Positions 14,385 through 22,017 of a stretch of 22,136 bases of DNA are shown here, piece after piece. Every line of letters begins with the position of its first letter. Within the stretch, counting starts at the first letter, position 1. The stretch is from NCBI GenBank assembly GCA_963592385.1, contig CAVAWX010000026.1, forward strand, positions 1-22,136, read 5' to 3'. The translations under genes and the position numbers were made by a program. The notes under the pieces were generated by a model, which made no database searches, was not told the origin of the DNA, and was given only the letters and a program-made list of their open reading frames with translations. This DNA comes from CAVAWX01 sp963592385 (GTDB lineage: Bacteria > Actinomycetota > Coriobacteriia > Coriobacteriales > QAMH01).

Positions 14385-16747
14385 TACTGGTCCTCCCTCT
14401 TGAACTTGTTCCAGACGAGATCCATGTCGGTGTCGAGGTTCTCGTCGATGGGCTTGATGTTGCACAGCAGGCACTTGAACGGAGCGCCGAATCCCATCTT
14501 GCCGAAGTGGAAGTTGGGCACCAGGTTGTTGATGTTGGAGCGAAAGGTGCCGTAGAGGTTGGGCTCGTTGCCGTCCTCCTCGGGGAACCACCATCCGTGC
14601 TGGCCGTGGATCGTGTGCTCGTCGACGGTCTCCGTGAGCTTCGCCTTCTGCTTGCAGCTGCCGAACTGGTTCCACACCTCGCACCACTGCCCGTCGGAAA
14701 TGCCGAGCTTCTTGGCCGTCTTGGGGTTGATCTCGACGATGGGGTCGGGGTTCAGCTCGCGGCAGTACGGCACCTGGCGATTCTCGGAGTGGAAGAACGC
14801 GTAGGTGCGCGCGCCGGTCGTCAGCACGTAGGGGTATTCATCCAGCAGCTCCGGCGTGCGCTGCGGGCTGTACTGCGGCTCCTCGTAGTAGGGCAGCGGG
14901 TCGTCGCCGAACTGCTGGAAAATCGTGGACCACAGCTCGATGCGCCCCGTCGGCGTGTTGAAGCCGGCCTTGCCGTCGCCACGCAGGCGGCCGCTCTCGA
15001 ACTTGCGGTAGTTCGTCTCGTCTTGGACGTAGACCTCCTTGGCCACCGTGCGGAAGTCGCATTTGTTGGACAGGCGCAGATGGTTGGTGAAGTCGTCGAC
15101 GGTCTCGTAGTCCTCCCACCAGTGCGGGTTCAGGCGCTTGCCGATGGCAAAGCAGGCCTCGGCGTTGCTCTTGGCCTCGCCGGTGCGGGTCGCGGCCTGC
15201 GAGAATCCCTTGATGCCCATGGACGCGCCGTAGTGGGTGAAGGTGGTGCCGTCGCGCTCGGCGGACGCGGCCAGCGGCAGGATCACATCGCAGGAGGCCT
15301 GCGCCGACGGGGTGATGAAGGTGTCGATGGTGAAGCAGAATTCCAGCGACTTCACGATGGCGTCGTGCCAGCGCTTGGGCTCGGCCGAGGTGCACGACAT
15401 CAGGTTGTTGCCCGCGTACATGCCGAACTTCACCGGGTAGGGCTCGCCCGTCTCGAGCGCCTTGAGCATGAGGTCGGCGTGCGCGTTCATGATCAGGTTG
15501 CAGTAGGCGGGGTAGTCGGCCAGGCCGATCATCTGGCTGGCCAGATCGCCGACGCCCTTGTCGAAGCCGAAGCCGACTTCGTTCAAGCCGGTGGTCGCGT
15601 CGCCCAAGATGTTGCCGCCGGGCACGTCGATGTTGCCGGTGATGGCCATCAGGTCGAGCAGGCACTGGCCGGCCTGCATGCCGTTGGCCTTCTGGTCGAT
15701 GGCAAGGCCCCAGCTGATGGACGCGGGCTTTGCCTGCGCGTACAGGCGCGACGCGTCGCGGATCTTCTCGACGGGGATGCCGCAGATCTCGGATGCCCGC
15801 TCGGGCGTCATGCCCTTCTCGGGGTCGTTGATGCGGGCCTTCAACTCGTCGAACCCGTAGCACCAGCACTCCACGAAGTCCTTGTCGTAGAGGTCTTCGT
15901 TGATGATGACGGACAGCATGCCCATGGCCAGCGCGGCGTCGGTGCCGGGGCGCAGGCGCAGGTGCACGTCCGCGCGCGACGACAGCCAGTTCATGCGGGG
16001 ATCGACGGTGATCAGGCGCGTGCCCCGGCGCATCATGTCGATCACAGCATGGCCGAACAGCCCGTCGCCGTTGGACGCAAGCGGCATCTTGCCCCATATG
16101 ATCACGCACTCGGGCAGCGTGTAGTTGGGGTCGTCGAAGCGGCCGGGCAGCGAGCACGCGTAGTCGATCTCGGGGTAGGCGGCGCCGACGATGTAGGACG
16201 CGGCGGCCAGACGCGGGATGTAGCACGCGTAGCCGGACTGCGTGTAGCAGTAGTTGGGCGTGCCGAGCATGACGGAGCCGTAAGGGTTGAAGGTGCCGCC
16301 CTCGCGGCCGGTGCCGACGAAGACGACGCAGGTCTCACGCCCGTACTGCTTGGTCAGGCGGTCGTAGTTTTCCTGGATGATGTCGAGCGCCTCGTCCCAC
16401 GTGCACTCTTCCCACTTGTCCGCCTGCCCGCGGTACTTCGGGTCGCGTTTGATGGGCTTGAGCACGCGCGACGGGTTGTACATGTAGTCTTTCAGCGTCA
16501 GGCAGCGCACGCACAGGCGTCCCTGCGTGACGGGGTGGTTCTCGTCGCCTTCCACCTTCACGACCTTGCCGTCGTCGTTGGTGTAGACCTTCAGGCCGCA
16601 TCCCGTGGGGTGGCAGCCCGGGGCAGACCAGGGCGACAGGCGGGTGACGGTCAGGTCGCCCTCTTGGTAGCGCCAGGGTTTGCCGAGGTCGTTCACGTCG
16701 GACAGCGTATCAAGCTTGACGGCAGGCGATGCCTTCATCTCGATCAT
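14384..16747 (-). CDS. Molybdopterin oxidoreductase catalytic subunit, dehydroxylase-like
   Basis: A 787-residue bis-MGD enzyme of the DMSO reductase superfamily, closest in feel to the acetylene hydratase / pyrogallol transhydroxylase / catechol dehydroxylase branch (VFVGTGREGGTFNPYGS, GTPNYCYTQSGYACY, LRPGTDAALAMGML, WGLAIDQKANGMQ). The C-terminal dinucleotide-binding domain includes TTGARTYAFFHSENRQ. The N-terminal cluster site is unusual: Cys45-His46, Cys50, then Cys79 and Cys82, not the standard Cx2Cx3C. There is no Tat signal, so it is predicted cytoplasmic. ATG 16747 follows a strong SD (AAGGAGAGG); the open frame extends upstream but is unsupported. The substrate is unknown. Confidence 0.92.
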   Translation of the reverse strand: MIEMKASPAVKLDTLSDVNDLGKPWRYQEGDLTVTRLSPWSAPGCHPTGCGLKVYTNDDGKVVKVEGDENHPVTQGRLCVRCLTLKDYMYNPSRVLKPIKRDPKYRGQADKWEECTWDEALDIIQENYDRLTKQYGRETCVVFVGTGREGGTFNPYGSVMLGTPNYCYTQSGYACYIPRLAAASYIVGAAYPEIDYACSLPGRFDDPNYTLPECVIIWGKMPLASNGDGLFGHAVIDMMRRGTRLITVDPRMNWLSSRADVHLRLRPGTDAALAMGMLSVIINEDLYDKDFVECWCYGFDELKARINDPEKGMTPERASEICGIPVEKIRDASRLYAQAKPASISWGLAIDQKANGMQAGQCLLDLMAITGNIDVPGGNILGDATTGLNEVGFGFDKGVGDLASQMIGLADYPAYCNLIMNAHADLMLKALETGEPYPVKFGMYAGNNLMSCTSAEPKRWHDAIVKSLEFCFTIDTFITPSAQASCDVILPLAASAERDGTTFTHYGASMGIKGFSQAATRTGEAKSNAEACFAIGKRLNPHWWEDYETVDDFTNHLRLSNKCDFRTVAKEVYVQDETNYRKFESGRLRGDGKAGFNTPTGRIELWSTIFQQFGDDPLPYYEEPQYSPQRTPELLDEYPYVLTTGARTYAFFHSENRQVPYCRELNPDPIVEINPKTAKKLGISDGQWCEVWNQFGSCKQKAKLTETVDEHTIHGQHGWWFPEEDGNEPNLYGTFRSNINNLVPNFHFGKMGFGAPFKCLLCNIKPIDENLDTDMDLVWNKFKREDQ

Positions 16748-17051
16748 TGACCTCTCCTTCTCTCTTGGAAACGTTCTCGCGAAAGCCCGACGACGAGTGC
16801 GGACCTTCATGGGAAGGGAGTCTAGGAAGGGCGCGGGCGGCGCACATGACCCGGGGGCGAGCATTGCGGGGGTGAAAGGGTGGGGTGAGGGCGATTTCAC
16901 CCCTCCCCCGAAGCGTGAAAGAGACGGGTGGACGACGCGAAGTTTGATGAAAAGCGCAGGTAGGCACCTCGAGACAGGAGGGTGAAGGGGAAACAGGTGC
17001 GGGTAAAGGGCGCGTCAGGCGTTGGTGAAAAGGAGTGTTGTGCCGGGCGTG
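16748..17051. other. 304-bp region upstream of Mo enzyme
   Basis: This gap lies between the flavoprotein stop (17052) and the Mo-enzyme start (16747), both on the minus strand. It contains the GGGGTGAAA inverted pair at 16869-16903 and two more GGTGAA words (about 16981 and 17031). No plausible gene is seen; the Mo-enzyme promoter should lie here. Confidence 0.5.
16869..16903. promoter_or_regulatory. GGGGTGAAA inverted pair upstream of Mo enzyme
   Basis: GGGGTGAAA (16869-16877) and TTTCACCCC (16895-16903) form a perfect 9-bp inverted repeat with a 17-nt centre, itself containing GGGTGGGGTGAG. It lies about 122-156 bp upstream of the Mo-enzyme start. Together with the pairs near the LuxR-type and MFS genes it is a candidate binding site for the MalT-like regulator, or alternatively the flavoprotein terminator. 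Confidence 0.4.
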
Positions 17052-18881
17052 TCAGGCGGGCGGGTGCATGAGGGCGCGGGCGACGCGGATGCCGTCCATG
17101 GCGGCCGACATGATGCCGCCCGCGTATCCGCAGCCCTCGCCGCAGGGGTAGAGGCCGGCGATGCTCGGGGACTGCAGAGTGGCCGCGTCGCGCAGGACGC
17201 GCACCGGCGAGCTGGACCTGGCCTCGACGCCCGTCAGGACCGCGCCCGCGTCGTCGAAGCCGCGCAGGCGGCGGCCGAAGGCGGAAAGCGCCTCGGCGAT
17301 GCCGTCGGCGGCGAAGGCGGGCAGGCATTGCCGCAGGTCCGCCTCGCGCACGCCCAGCGGATAGCTCGGCTCGACGCGCGCCGACGGGCGGCGCGTGCCC
17401 GCGCCTTTGCCTTTACCCTTGGCCGCGCTCTTGTCCTTTCCTGCAGCCGCGCCACCGAAGCGGCCAGCGCGCGCGCCGCCGCGAGCCGCCGCGAGGAAAT
17501 CGTCCACGTACTGGGCGCTCCAATCGCCGCCGCCCGCCGCGAAGGCCGCCTGCTCCCAGCGCCGCTGGAAGGCCACGCCCGCGAGCACGTCGTCTGCATC
17601 CCCGCCGAAGTCGTCCGGGCGCACGTCCACGAGCAGGGCGGCGTTCGCGTTGTTCCCGTCGCGGGCATACACGGACATGCCGTTCACGCACAAGCCGCCC
17701 TCCTCGCTTGCCGCCGCCACGACGCTTCCGCCCGGGCACATGCAAAAAGTGTAGGCGCCACGCCCGGCCGAGGTCTTGCAGTTCAGCTTGTAGTCGGCCG
17801 CGCCCAGCGCCGGATGCCCGGCCGCCTTGCCGTATTGGGCGCGGTCGATCGCGCGTTGCAGATGCTCGACGCGCACGCCGATGCTGAAAGGCTTGCGCTC
17901 CATGGCCGCACCCGCGCCGCACAGCATCTCGAAGGTGTCGCGCGCGGAATGCCCGCAAGCCAAAACAAGCTGCGTGCACTCGACACGCTGCTGTGCGCCC
18001 GCCGCGTCTTGCAGCAGCGCCGCGCGCAGGCGCCCGCCGTCCACCTCGATTCCGACGAGCTGCGTGCGAAAGCGCAGCTCCCCGCCGCAGGCGACGATGC
18101 GCGCGCGCAGCTTTTGCACGACGCCGCCCAGCACGTCGGTGCCGATGTGGGGTTTGGCCTGCCACAAGATCTCCGGCGGCGCACCGGCCGCCACGAAGCT
18201 CTCCAGCACCGCCCGCGAAAGCGGCGAGTGCTTGCCGCAGGTCAGCTTGCCGTCGCTGAAAGTGCCCGCGCCGCCCTCGCCGAACTGCACGTTGCTGTGC
18301 GTGTCGAGGATGCGGGTCTTCAGGTAGCGCTCGACGTCCGCGCGGCGCTCCTCCACGCAGGCCCCGCGCTCCACGACCAGCGGGCGCAGCCCCGCCTCGG
18401 CCAGCTCGAGGGCGGCGAACAGCCCCGCAGGCCCGGCGCCGACGACGACGGGACGGCAACCGGCGGCGGCACCGTCTCCCACAGCGTCGCCCGCGCCTTC
18501 ACCACCAGCATCTTCACCCGCCCGGGGCGCATCCCCCGGCAGCGGACGCTGCGCAACCGGCACGACCGCGCGGGGCTCGGCTTCACCGCATCCGCCGGTG
18601 CCACCACCTTCACCATCCGCGCCACCGTTTCGCCGTGCGCCCCCATCGCCTGCGCCGCGTGCGCCCCCTGAGCCGCGCCCGCCTTCACCGTCGACCACGC
18701 CCACGCTCGCCACGAAATGCACATCATCGCGGTGCCGCGCGTCCACCGAACGCCGCAGCAGATACGCCCGCTTCACCCCGAGCAGGTGTGCGAGCGCCTC
18801 CGAGCTGCCGTCCGCCTGCACGTCGCACGCGACCGCCAGCCCCTCGTCGAGCGTCAGGCGTATATTCGATTTACGTTCCAT
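17052..18881 (-). CDS. NAD(P)/FAD-dependent oxidoreductase, COG2509 type
   Basis: A 609-residue flavoprotein of the uncharacterised FAD-dependent dehydrogenase family. A short N-terminal domain (1-62) precedes the dinucleotide fold at VVVGAGPAGLFAALELAEAG (145-164). Family motifs follow: NVQFGEGGAGTFSDGKL, GGVVQKL, LACGHSARDTFEML, FSIGVRVEH, and the C-terminal GLYPCGEGCGYAGGIMSAAMDG. Residues 63-141 are a Gly-rich low-complexity insert not expected in this family, and a second Ala/Lys-rich insert lies at about 470-510. The SD is weak. The reaction is unknown. Neighbours are aspartate kinase upstream and the Mo enzyme downstream, both on the same strand, with no clear functional link. Confidence 0.88.
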   Translation of the reverse strand: MERKSNIRLTLDEGLAVACDVQADGSSEALAHLLGVKRAYLLRRSVDARHRDDVHFVASVGVVDGEGGRGSGGARGAGDGGARRNGGADGEGGGTGGCGEAEPRAVVPVAQRPLPGDAPRAGEDAGGEGAGDAVGDGAAAGCRPVVVGAGPAGLFAALELAEAGLRPLVVERGACVEERRADVERYLKTRILDTHSNVQFGEGGAGTFSDGKLTCGKHSPLSRAVLESFVAAGAPPEILWQAKPHIGTDVLGGVVQKLRARIVACGGELRFRTQLVGIEVDGGRLRAALLQDAAGAQQRVECTQLVLACGHSARDTFEMLCGAGAAMERKPFSIGVRVEHLQRAIDRAQYGKAAGHPALGAADYKLNCKTSAGRGAYTFCMCPGGSVVAAASEEGGLCVNGMSVYARDGNNANAALLVDVRPDDFGGDADDVLAGVAFQRRWEQAAFAAGGGDWSAQYVDDFLAAARGGARAGRFGGAAAGKDKSAAKGKGKGAGTRRPSARVEPSYPLGVREADLRQCLPAFAADGIAEALSAFGRRLRGFDDAGAVLTGVEARSSSPVRVLRDAATLQSPSIAGLYPCGEGCGYAGGIMSAAMDGIRVARALMHPPA

Positions 18882-18921
18882 GAATGTGCCGCCGCCTCTT
18901 TCACCTGCGCAAGCCCCGCGC

Positions 18922-18964
18922 GCCGCGCCGGCCCCTCGCTCGCTGCCTCATGCCGCGCCGGCCC
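18922..18964. repeat. 13-bp direct repeat between lysC and flavoprotein gene
   Basis: GCCGCGCCGGCCC occurs at 18922-18934 and again at 18952-18964, 30 bp apart, in the 100-bp gap after the aspartate kinase stop. Each copy is partly self-complementary (GCCGGC core), so they could form small hairpins; no T-tract follows. Confidence 0.4.
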
Positions 18965-18981
18965 GCAGGCCACGTCCGCGC

Positions 18982-19524
18982 CTAGCGCCCCTTCTCGGCC
19001 TTGGCCGCGATCTCGGCAGCCGACAGCTGCGTCTCCTCGAAGGTCTCGCTCGCGTCCAGCCCGAACGCCGTGTGCAGATGCCGCACCGCGTCCTCGGCCC
19101 GATCGGCCGGAATCACCACGCTCGTGCGGATGTCGGAGGTCGAGATCATCGTGATGTTGATGCCCTCGTCGGCCAGCGTCCGAAACATCAGCGCCGCGAC
19201 GCCCGAGTTCACCTTCATGCCCGCGCCCACAATCGAGATCTTGGCCACCTGGTCGGCCACGATCAGCTCGCGCGCGCCCAAATCGCGCACCAGCTGGCTC
19301 ATGACCTCGCGGGCCCGCGGCAAATCCGAAACCGGCGTGGTGAACGAGATGTCCGTGTGCCCGTTTTCCGAGACGTTCTGGATGATCATGTCCACGGCCA
19401 GGCCCTCGTCGGCCATCGCGCCGAACACCGTGGCGGCCACGCCCGTCGTGTCGGGCACGTCGCGCAACGTGAGCTTGGCTTCCGAGAGGTCGTGTGCCAC
19501 GCCGGAGACGATGGCCTTTTCCAT
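18982..19524 (-). CDS. Candidate internal start for aspartate kinase beta chain
   Basis: Met247 of the aspartate kinase (ATG 19522-19524, within DIDMEKAIVSG) is preceded by AAGGA with 7 nt spacing, an excellent ribosome-binding site. The resulting 180-residue product would contain just the two ACT domains. Corynebacterium glutamicum and Bacillus subtilis make such beta subunits from an in-frame internal start at about residue 250. Expression is not shown by sequence. Confidence 0.4.
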   Translation of the reverse strand: MEKAIVSGVAHDLSEAKLTLRDVPDTTGVAATVFGAMADEGLAVDMIIQNVSENGHTDISFTTPVSDLPRAREVMSQLVRDLGARELIVADQVAKISIVGAGMKVNSGVAALMFRTLADEGINITMISTSDIRTSVVIPADRAEDAVRHLHTAFGLDASETFEETQLSAAEIAAKAEKGR

Positions 19525-20262
19525 GTCGATGTCCTTTTCCTTGACGATGGTGCCCGGGTTGTCGCTAAACGACGAGCGGCAGTTGACGATGACGTTGAAG
19601 TTGCGCGCGAACTCGACGCTGCGCTTGTGCAGCACGCCCGCGCCGGACGCGGCCATCTCGAGCATCTCCTCGTAGGAGATGGTGTCTATCTTGCGCGCGT
19701 GCGGCACGACGCGCGGGTCGGCCGAGTACACGCCCTCGACGTCGGTGTAGATCTCGCACACGTCGGCCTGGATGCCGGCCGCGATGGCCACCGCCGTCGT
19801 GTCCGAGCCGCCGCGCCCCAGCGTCGTGATGTCGCCGGCGGCGTCGATGCCCTGGAACCCCGCCACGATGACGATGTTGCCCTCTTCGAGCGCGTCGGTG
19901 ATGCGCCCGGCGTGAATCTCGCGTATGGAGGCCTTGCCGTGCACGTCGTCGGTGACGAGCCCGATCTGGCGCCCGTTCAAGCTGATGGCCTGCTCGCCCA
20001 GGGCGTTCACCGCCATCGCCAGCATCGACATCGACACCATCTCGCCCGTGGACAAAAGCGTGTCCATCTCGCGGGCGGGCGGATTGTCGCTCACCTGCGC
20101 GGCCAGCTTGATCAAATCGTCGGTGGACTTGCCCATGGCCGAGACGACCACGACTATCTGGTCGCCGGCGCGCTTGCGGGCGACGACGCGCTTGGCGACG
20201 TTCATGATCCGCTCGGGCGTGGCGACGGAAGTCCCACCGAATTTTGCGACTACGAGTGACAT
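18982..20262 (-). CDS. lysC: Aspartate kinase
   Basis: First enzyme of the lysine/threonine/methionine branch: ATP-dependent phosphorylation of L-aspartate. The 426-residue protein has the amino-acid-kinase domain (KFGGTSVATPERI at 7-19, TTLGRGGSDTTAVAIAAG, EIYTDVEGVYSADPR) and two C-terminal ACT domains (about 250-330 and 340-415) for feedback control. Size and layout match actinobacterial and Bacillus aspartokinases made as alpha and beta chains; an internal ATG with a good SD is present at the expected place. No SD precedes ATG 20262; a TATCAT hexamer 7 nt upstream suggests a leaderless message. The phenylacetate-CoA ligase gene ends 37 bp upstream. Confidence 0.97.
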   Translation of the reverse strand: MSLVVAKFGGTSVATPERIMNVAKRVVARKRAGDQIVVVVSAMGKSTDDLIKLAAQVSDNPPAREMDTLLSTGEMVSMSMLAMAVNALGEQAISLNGRQIGLVTDDVHGKASIREIHAGRITDALEEGNIVIVAGFQGIDAAGDITTLGRGGSDTTAVAIAAGIQADVCEIYTDVEGVYSADPRVVPHARKIDTISYEEMLEMAASGAGVLHKRSVEFARNFNVIVNCRSSFSDNPGTIVKEKDIDMEKAIVSGVAHDLSEAKLTLRDVPDTTGVAATVFGAMADEGLAVDMIIQNVSENGHTDISFTTPVSDLPRAREVMSQLVRDLGARELIVADQVAKISIVGAGMKVNSGVAALMFRTLADEGINITMISTSDIRTSVVIPADRAEDAVRHLHTAFGLDASETFEETQLSAAEIAAKAEKGR

Positions 20263-20269
20263 GGCGTAG

Positions 20270-20275
20270 ATGATA
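20270..20275 (-). promoter_or_regulatory. Candidate -10 element for leaderless lysC
   Basis: TATCAT on the minus strand ends 7 nt before the lysC ATG, so transcription would start at or next to the ATG. No good -35 is seen at 17 bp (GCCGCA). The absence of any SD before the start supports a leaderless message or coupling to the upstream gene. Confidence 0.3.
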
Positions 20276-20299
20276 GCAAAGCGCGCGGCGCGTGCGGCC

Positions 20300-21538
20300 C
20301 TAGTCGTAGCGTTCGTCGATGACGCGCTTGGTCTTCTTCTCGCTGCGCGGCAGCACGCCCACCTCGACGATCTTCACGAGCGGGGTGAAGCCGATGCGCG
20401 CCTTCACCTCGCGGGCGATCGCGGCGGCCAGCGCGATGAAGTCCTGCGTGCCGTCGGTCTCGACGTAGATGCGCATGGTGTCGCGCGAGTCGAGGTGCGA
20501 CAGGCGGATCTGGTACTCGCTCGAGAGCTGCGGGAATCCCTGCAGCACCTCCTCGATCTGCTTGGGGAACACGTTCACCCCGTGGATCTTCATCATGTCG
20601 TCGCTTCTGCCCTGGATCTGGTCGATGCGGGTGAAAGGGGAATCGCAGGCGCACGAGCCCGGCACGATGCGCGTCAGGTCGTGCGTGCGGAAGCGGATGA
20701 GCGGCGCGCCTTCCTTGCGCAGCGTCGTGTAGACCAGCTCGCCCCATTCCCCGTCGGGCAGGACCTCGCCGGTCTCGGGGTCGATGATCTCGACGTAGTT
20801 GAAGTCGTCCCAGTTGTGCATGGGGCCGCCGTCGGCGCAGCTGATGGCCGTGCCCGGGCCGTAGACCTCGGTCAGGCCGTATATGTCGAAAAGCTCGATG
20901 CCTAAAAGCTCCTGGATGCGGCGGCGCATCTTGGGGCTCCAGCGCTCGGAGCCGATGATCCCCTTCTTCAGCGAGATCTTGTCGCGCAGGCCGCGGCGCT
21001 CGATCTCCTCGGCCAGAAGCAGCGCGTAGCTCGAGGTCGCGCACAGCACCGTCGAACCGAAGTCCTGCATCATCTGCAGCTGCTTGTCCGTGTTGCCCGG
21101 GCCCATGGGGATGGCCATCGCGCCGAACTTCTCGCAACCCAGCTGAAAGCCGATGCCGGCCGTCCACAGCCCGTAGCCCGGCGTGATCTGCACGCGGTCG
21201 GCGGGGGTGCAGCCGGCCATCTCGTAGCAGCGCGAGAACTGCGTCGCCCAATCGTCGACGTCGCGGGCCGTGTAGGGGATGACCACCGGCGTGCCCGTCG
21301 TGCCCGACGACGAGTGGATGCGCACGATCTCCTCGGGCGGCACGCAGGCAGGACCGAGCGGATAGGTGGCGCGCAGGTCGGCCTTGTCGGTGAAGGGGAG
21401 GCGCTCGAAGTCGGCCTGGCTTTGGATGTCGTCGCAGGAGATGCCCGCGAACTTCTCCTGGTACATGTTGCCCTCAAAAGACATGACCCGCGCGAGCTGG
21501 CGCTTCATCGCGGCGAACTGCTCCTCGCTCATCTGCAT
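20300..21538 (-). CDS. paaK: Phenylacetate-CoA ligase (AMP-forming)
   Basis: Adenylate-forming ligase of the PaaK family that activates phenylacetate or a related aryl acid with ATP and CoA. The 412-residue protein has the P-loop-like SSSGTTGTP (76-84), the adenylation motif YGLTEVYGPG, TLRKEGAPLIRFRTHDLT and the hinge GRSDDMMKIHGVNVFP, then a compact C-terminal domain ending KKTKRVIDERYD. ATG 21538 is chosen because GGGG lies 10 nt upstream; ATG 21532 is also possible, and the frame is open to 21610 without support. Such orphan PaaK proteins in anaerobes often act with ferredoxin-linked 2-oxoacid oxidoreductases; a ferredoxin gene diverges from it here. Confidence 0.93.
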   Translation of the reverse strand: MQMSEEQFAAMKRQLARVMSFEGNMYQEKFAGISCDDIQSQADFERLPFTDKADLRATYPLGPACVPPEEIVRIHSSSGTTGTPVVIPYTARDVDDWATQFSRCYEMAGCTPADRVQITPGYGLWTAGIGFQLGCEKFGAMAIPMGPGNTDKQLQMMQDFGSTVLCATSSYALLLAEEIERRGLRDKISLKKGIIGSERWSPKMRRRIQELLGIELFDIYGLTEVYGPGTAISCADGGPMHNWDDFNYVEIIDPETGEVLPDGEWGELVYTTLRKEGAPLIRFRTHDLTRIVPGSCACDSPFTRIDQIQGRSDDMMKIHGVNVFPKQIEEVLQGFPQLSSEYQIRLSHLDSRDTMRIYVETDGTQDFIALAAAIAREVKARIGFTPLVKIVEVGVLPRSEKKTKRVIDERYD

Positions 21539-21647
21539 GGACGCGCATCCCCTTTTCTCGGTGGTGAAGACGATGCGCCCACGATAGGCGCACGGGCGCG
21601 GCGCGGTCAATGCGCGCGCGGCACTTTAACGTGAAATTCACCCTGTT

Positions 21648-21703
21648 GCCTGAAAATTCGCGTTCTCTATTGCGCACGCACGCCTTTATCGTTATTTTCA
21701 GGC
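21648..21703. promoter_or_regulatory. Wide 10-bp inverted repeat in paaK/ferredoxin gap
   Basis: GCCTGAAAAT (21648-21657) and ATTTTCAGGC (21694-21703) are perfect inverted repeats separated by 36 bp, in the shared upstream region of paaK (-) and the ferredoxin gene (+). They are candidate operator half-sites for a dimeric regulator acting on both genes. No promoter was assigned with confidence. Confidence 0.45.
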
Positions 21704-21764
21704 GCGACGGTAAAGAGAGCGGCGCCGGCATCGCGCGTCGGATATGTGTTTGAAGGGGAACCAT

Positions 21765-21947
21765 ATGGCAGCACCTGAAGTGAACAGCGACGAATGTTCC
21801 GGATGCGGCATCTGCGTGGACGCGTGCCCGGAATCCGTGCTCGACATCATCGGCGCGTCGGCGGCGGTCGTCAACGAGGACGCCTGCATCGAGTGCGGCG
21901 AGTGCGTCGAGGAATGCCCGATGGGGGCGTTGTCGATCGAGGACTAG
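21765..21947 (+). CDS. 2[4Fe-4S] ferredoxin
   Basis: A 60-residue clostridial-type ferredoxin carrying low-potential electrons in the cytoplasm. It has two complete cluster motifs, CSGCGICVDACP and CIECGECVEECP, in the usual pseudo-symmetric fold, and is acidic. ATG 21765 has SD GAAGGGGAA 4 nt upstream; an in-frame ATG at 21744 would add seven residues and lacks an SD. It is monocistronic, closed by a strong terminator, and divergent from paaK. A role with a 2-oxoacid:ferredoxin oxidoreductase is plausible, but no such gene is in the window. Confidence 0.95.
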   Translation: MAAPEVNSDECSGCGICVDACPESVLDIIGASAAVVNEDACIECGECVEECPMGALSIED

Positions 21948-21979
21948 GCGCGTCGCAGCGCGATCGCGTTTCTTGAGGG

Positions 21980-22011
21980 GGCGGCCACACTGCAATGCGG
22001 CCGCCTTTTTT
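21980..22011 (+). terminator. Rho-independent terminator of ferredoxin gene
   Basis: GGCGGCC (21980-21986) pairs with GGCCGCC (21999-22005) around a 12-nt loop, followed at once by a run of six T. It starts 33 nt after the ferredoxin stop. Confidence 0.92.
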
Positions 22012-22017
22012 CCTTTT

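Noticed and set aside
14507..16750. Long plus-strand open frame opposite the Mo enzyme
   Set aside because: Val/Ala/Gly/Gln-rich with no motifs; the minus-strand gene has clear family motifs throughout.
16748..16900. Upstream extension of the Mo enzyme with RTRRRAF, resembling a Tat signal
   Set aside because: It has no following hydrophobic stretch, lies upstream of a strong SD and ATG at 16747, and has an unlikely composition. The enzyme is taken as cytoplasmic.
17022..18671. Long plus-strand open frame opposite the flavoprotein gene
   Set aside because: Low-complexity composition and no family resemblance; an antisense shadow.
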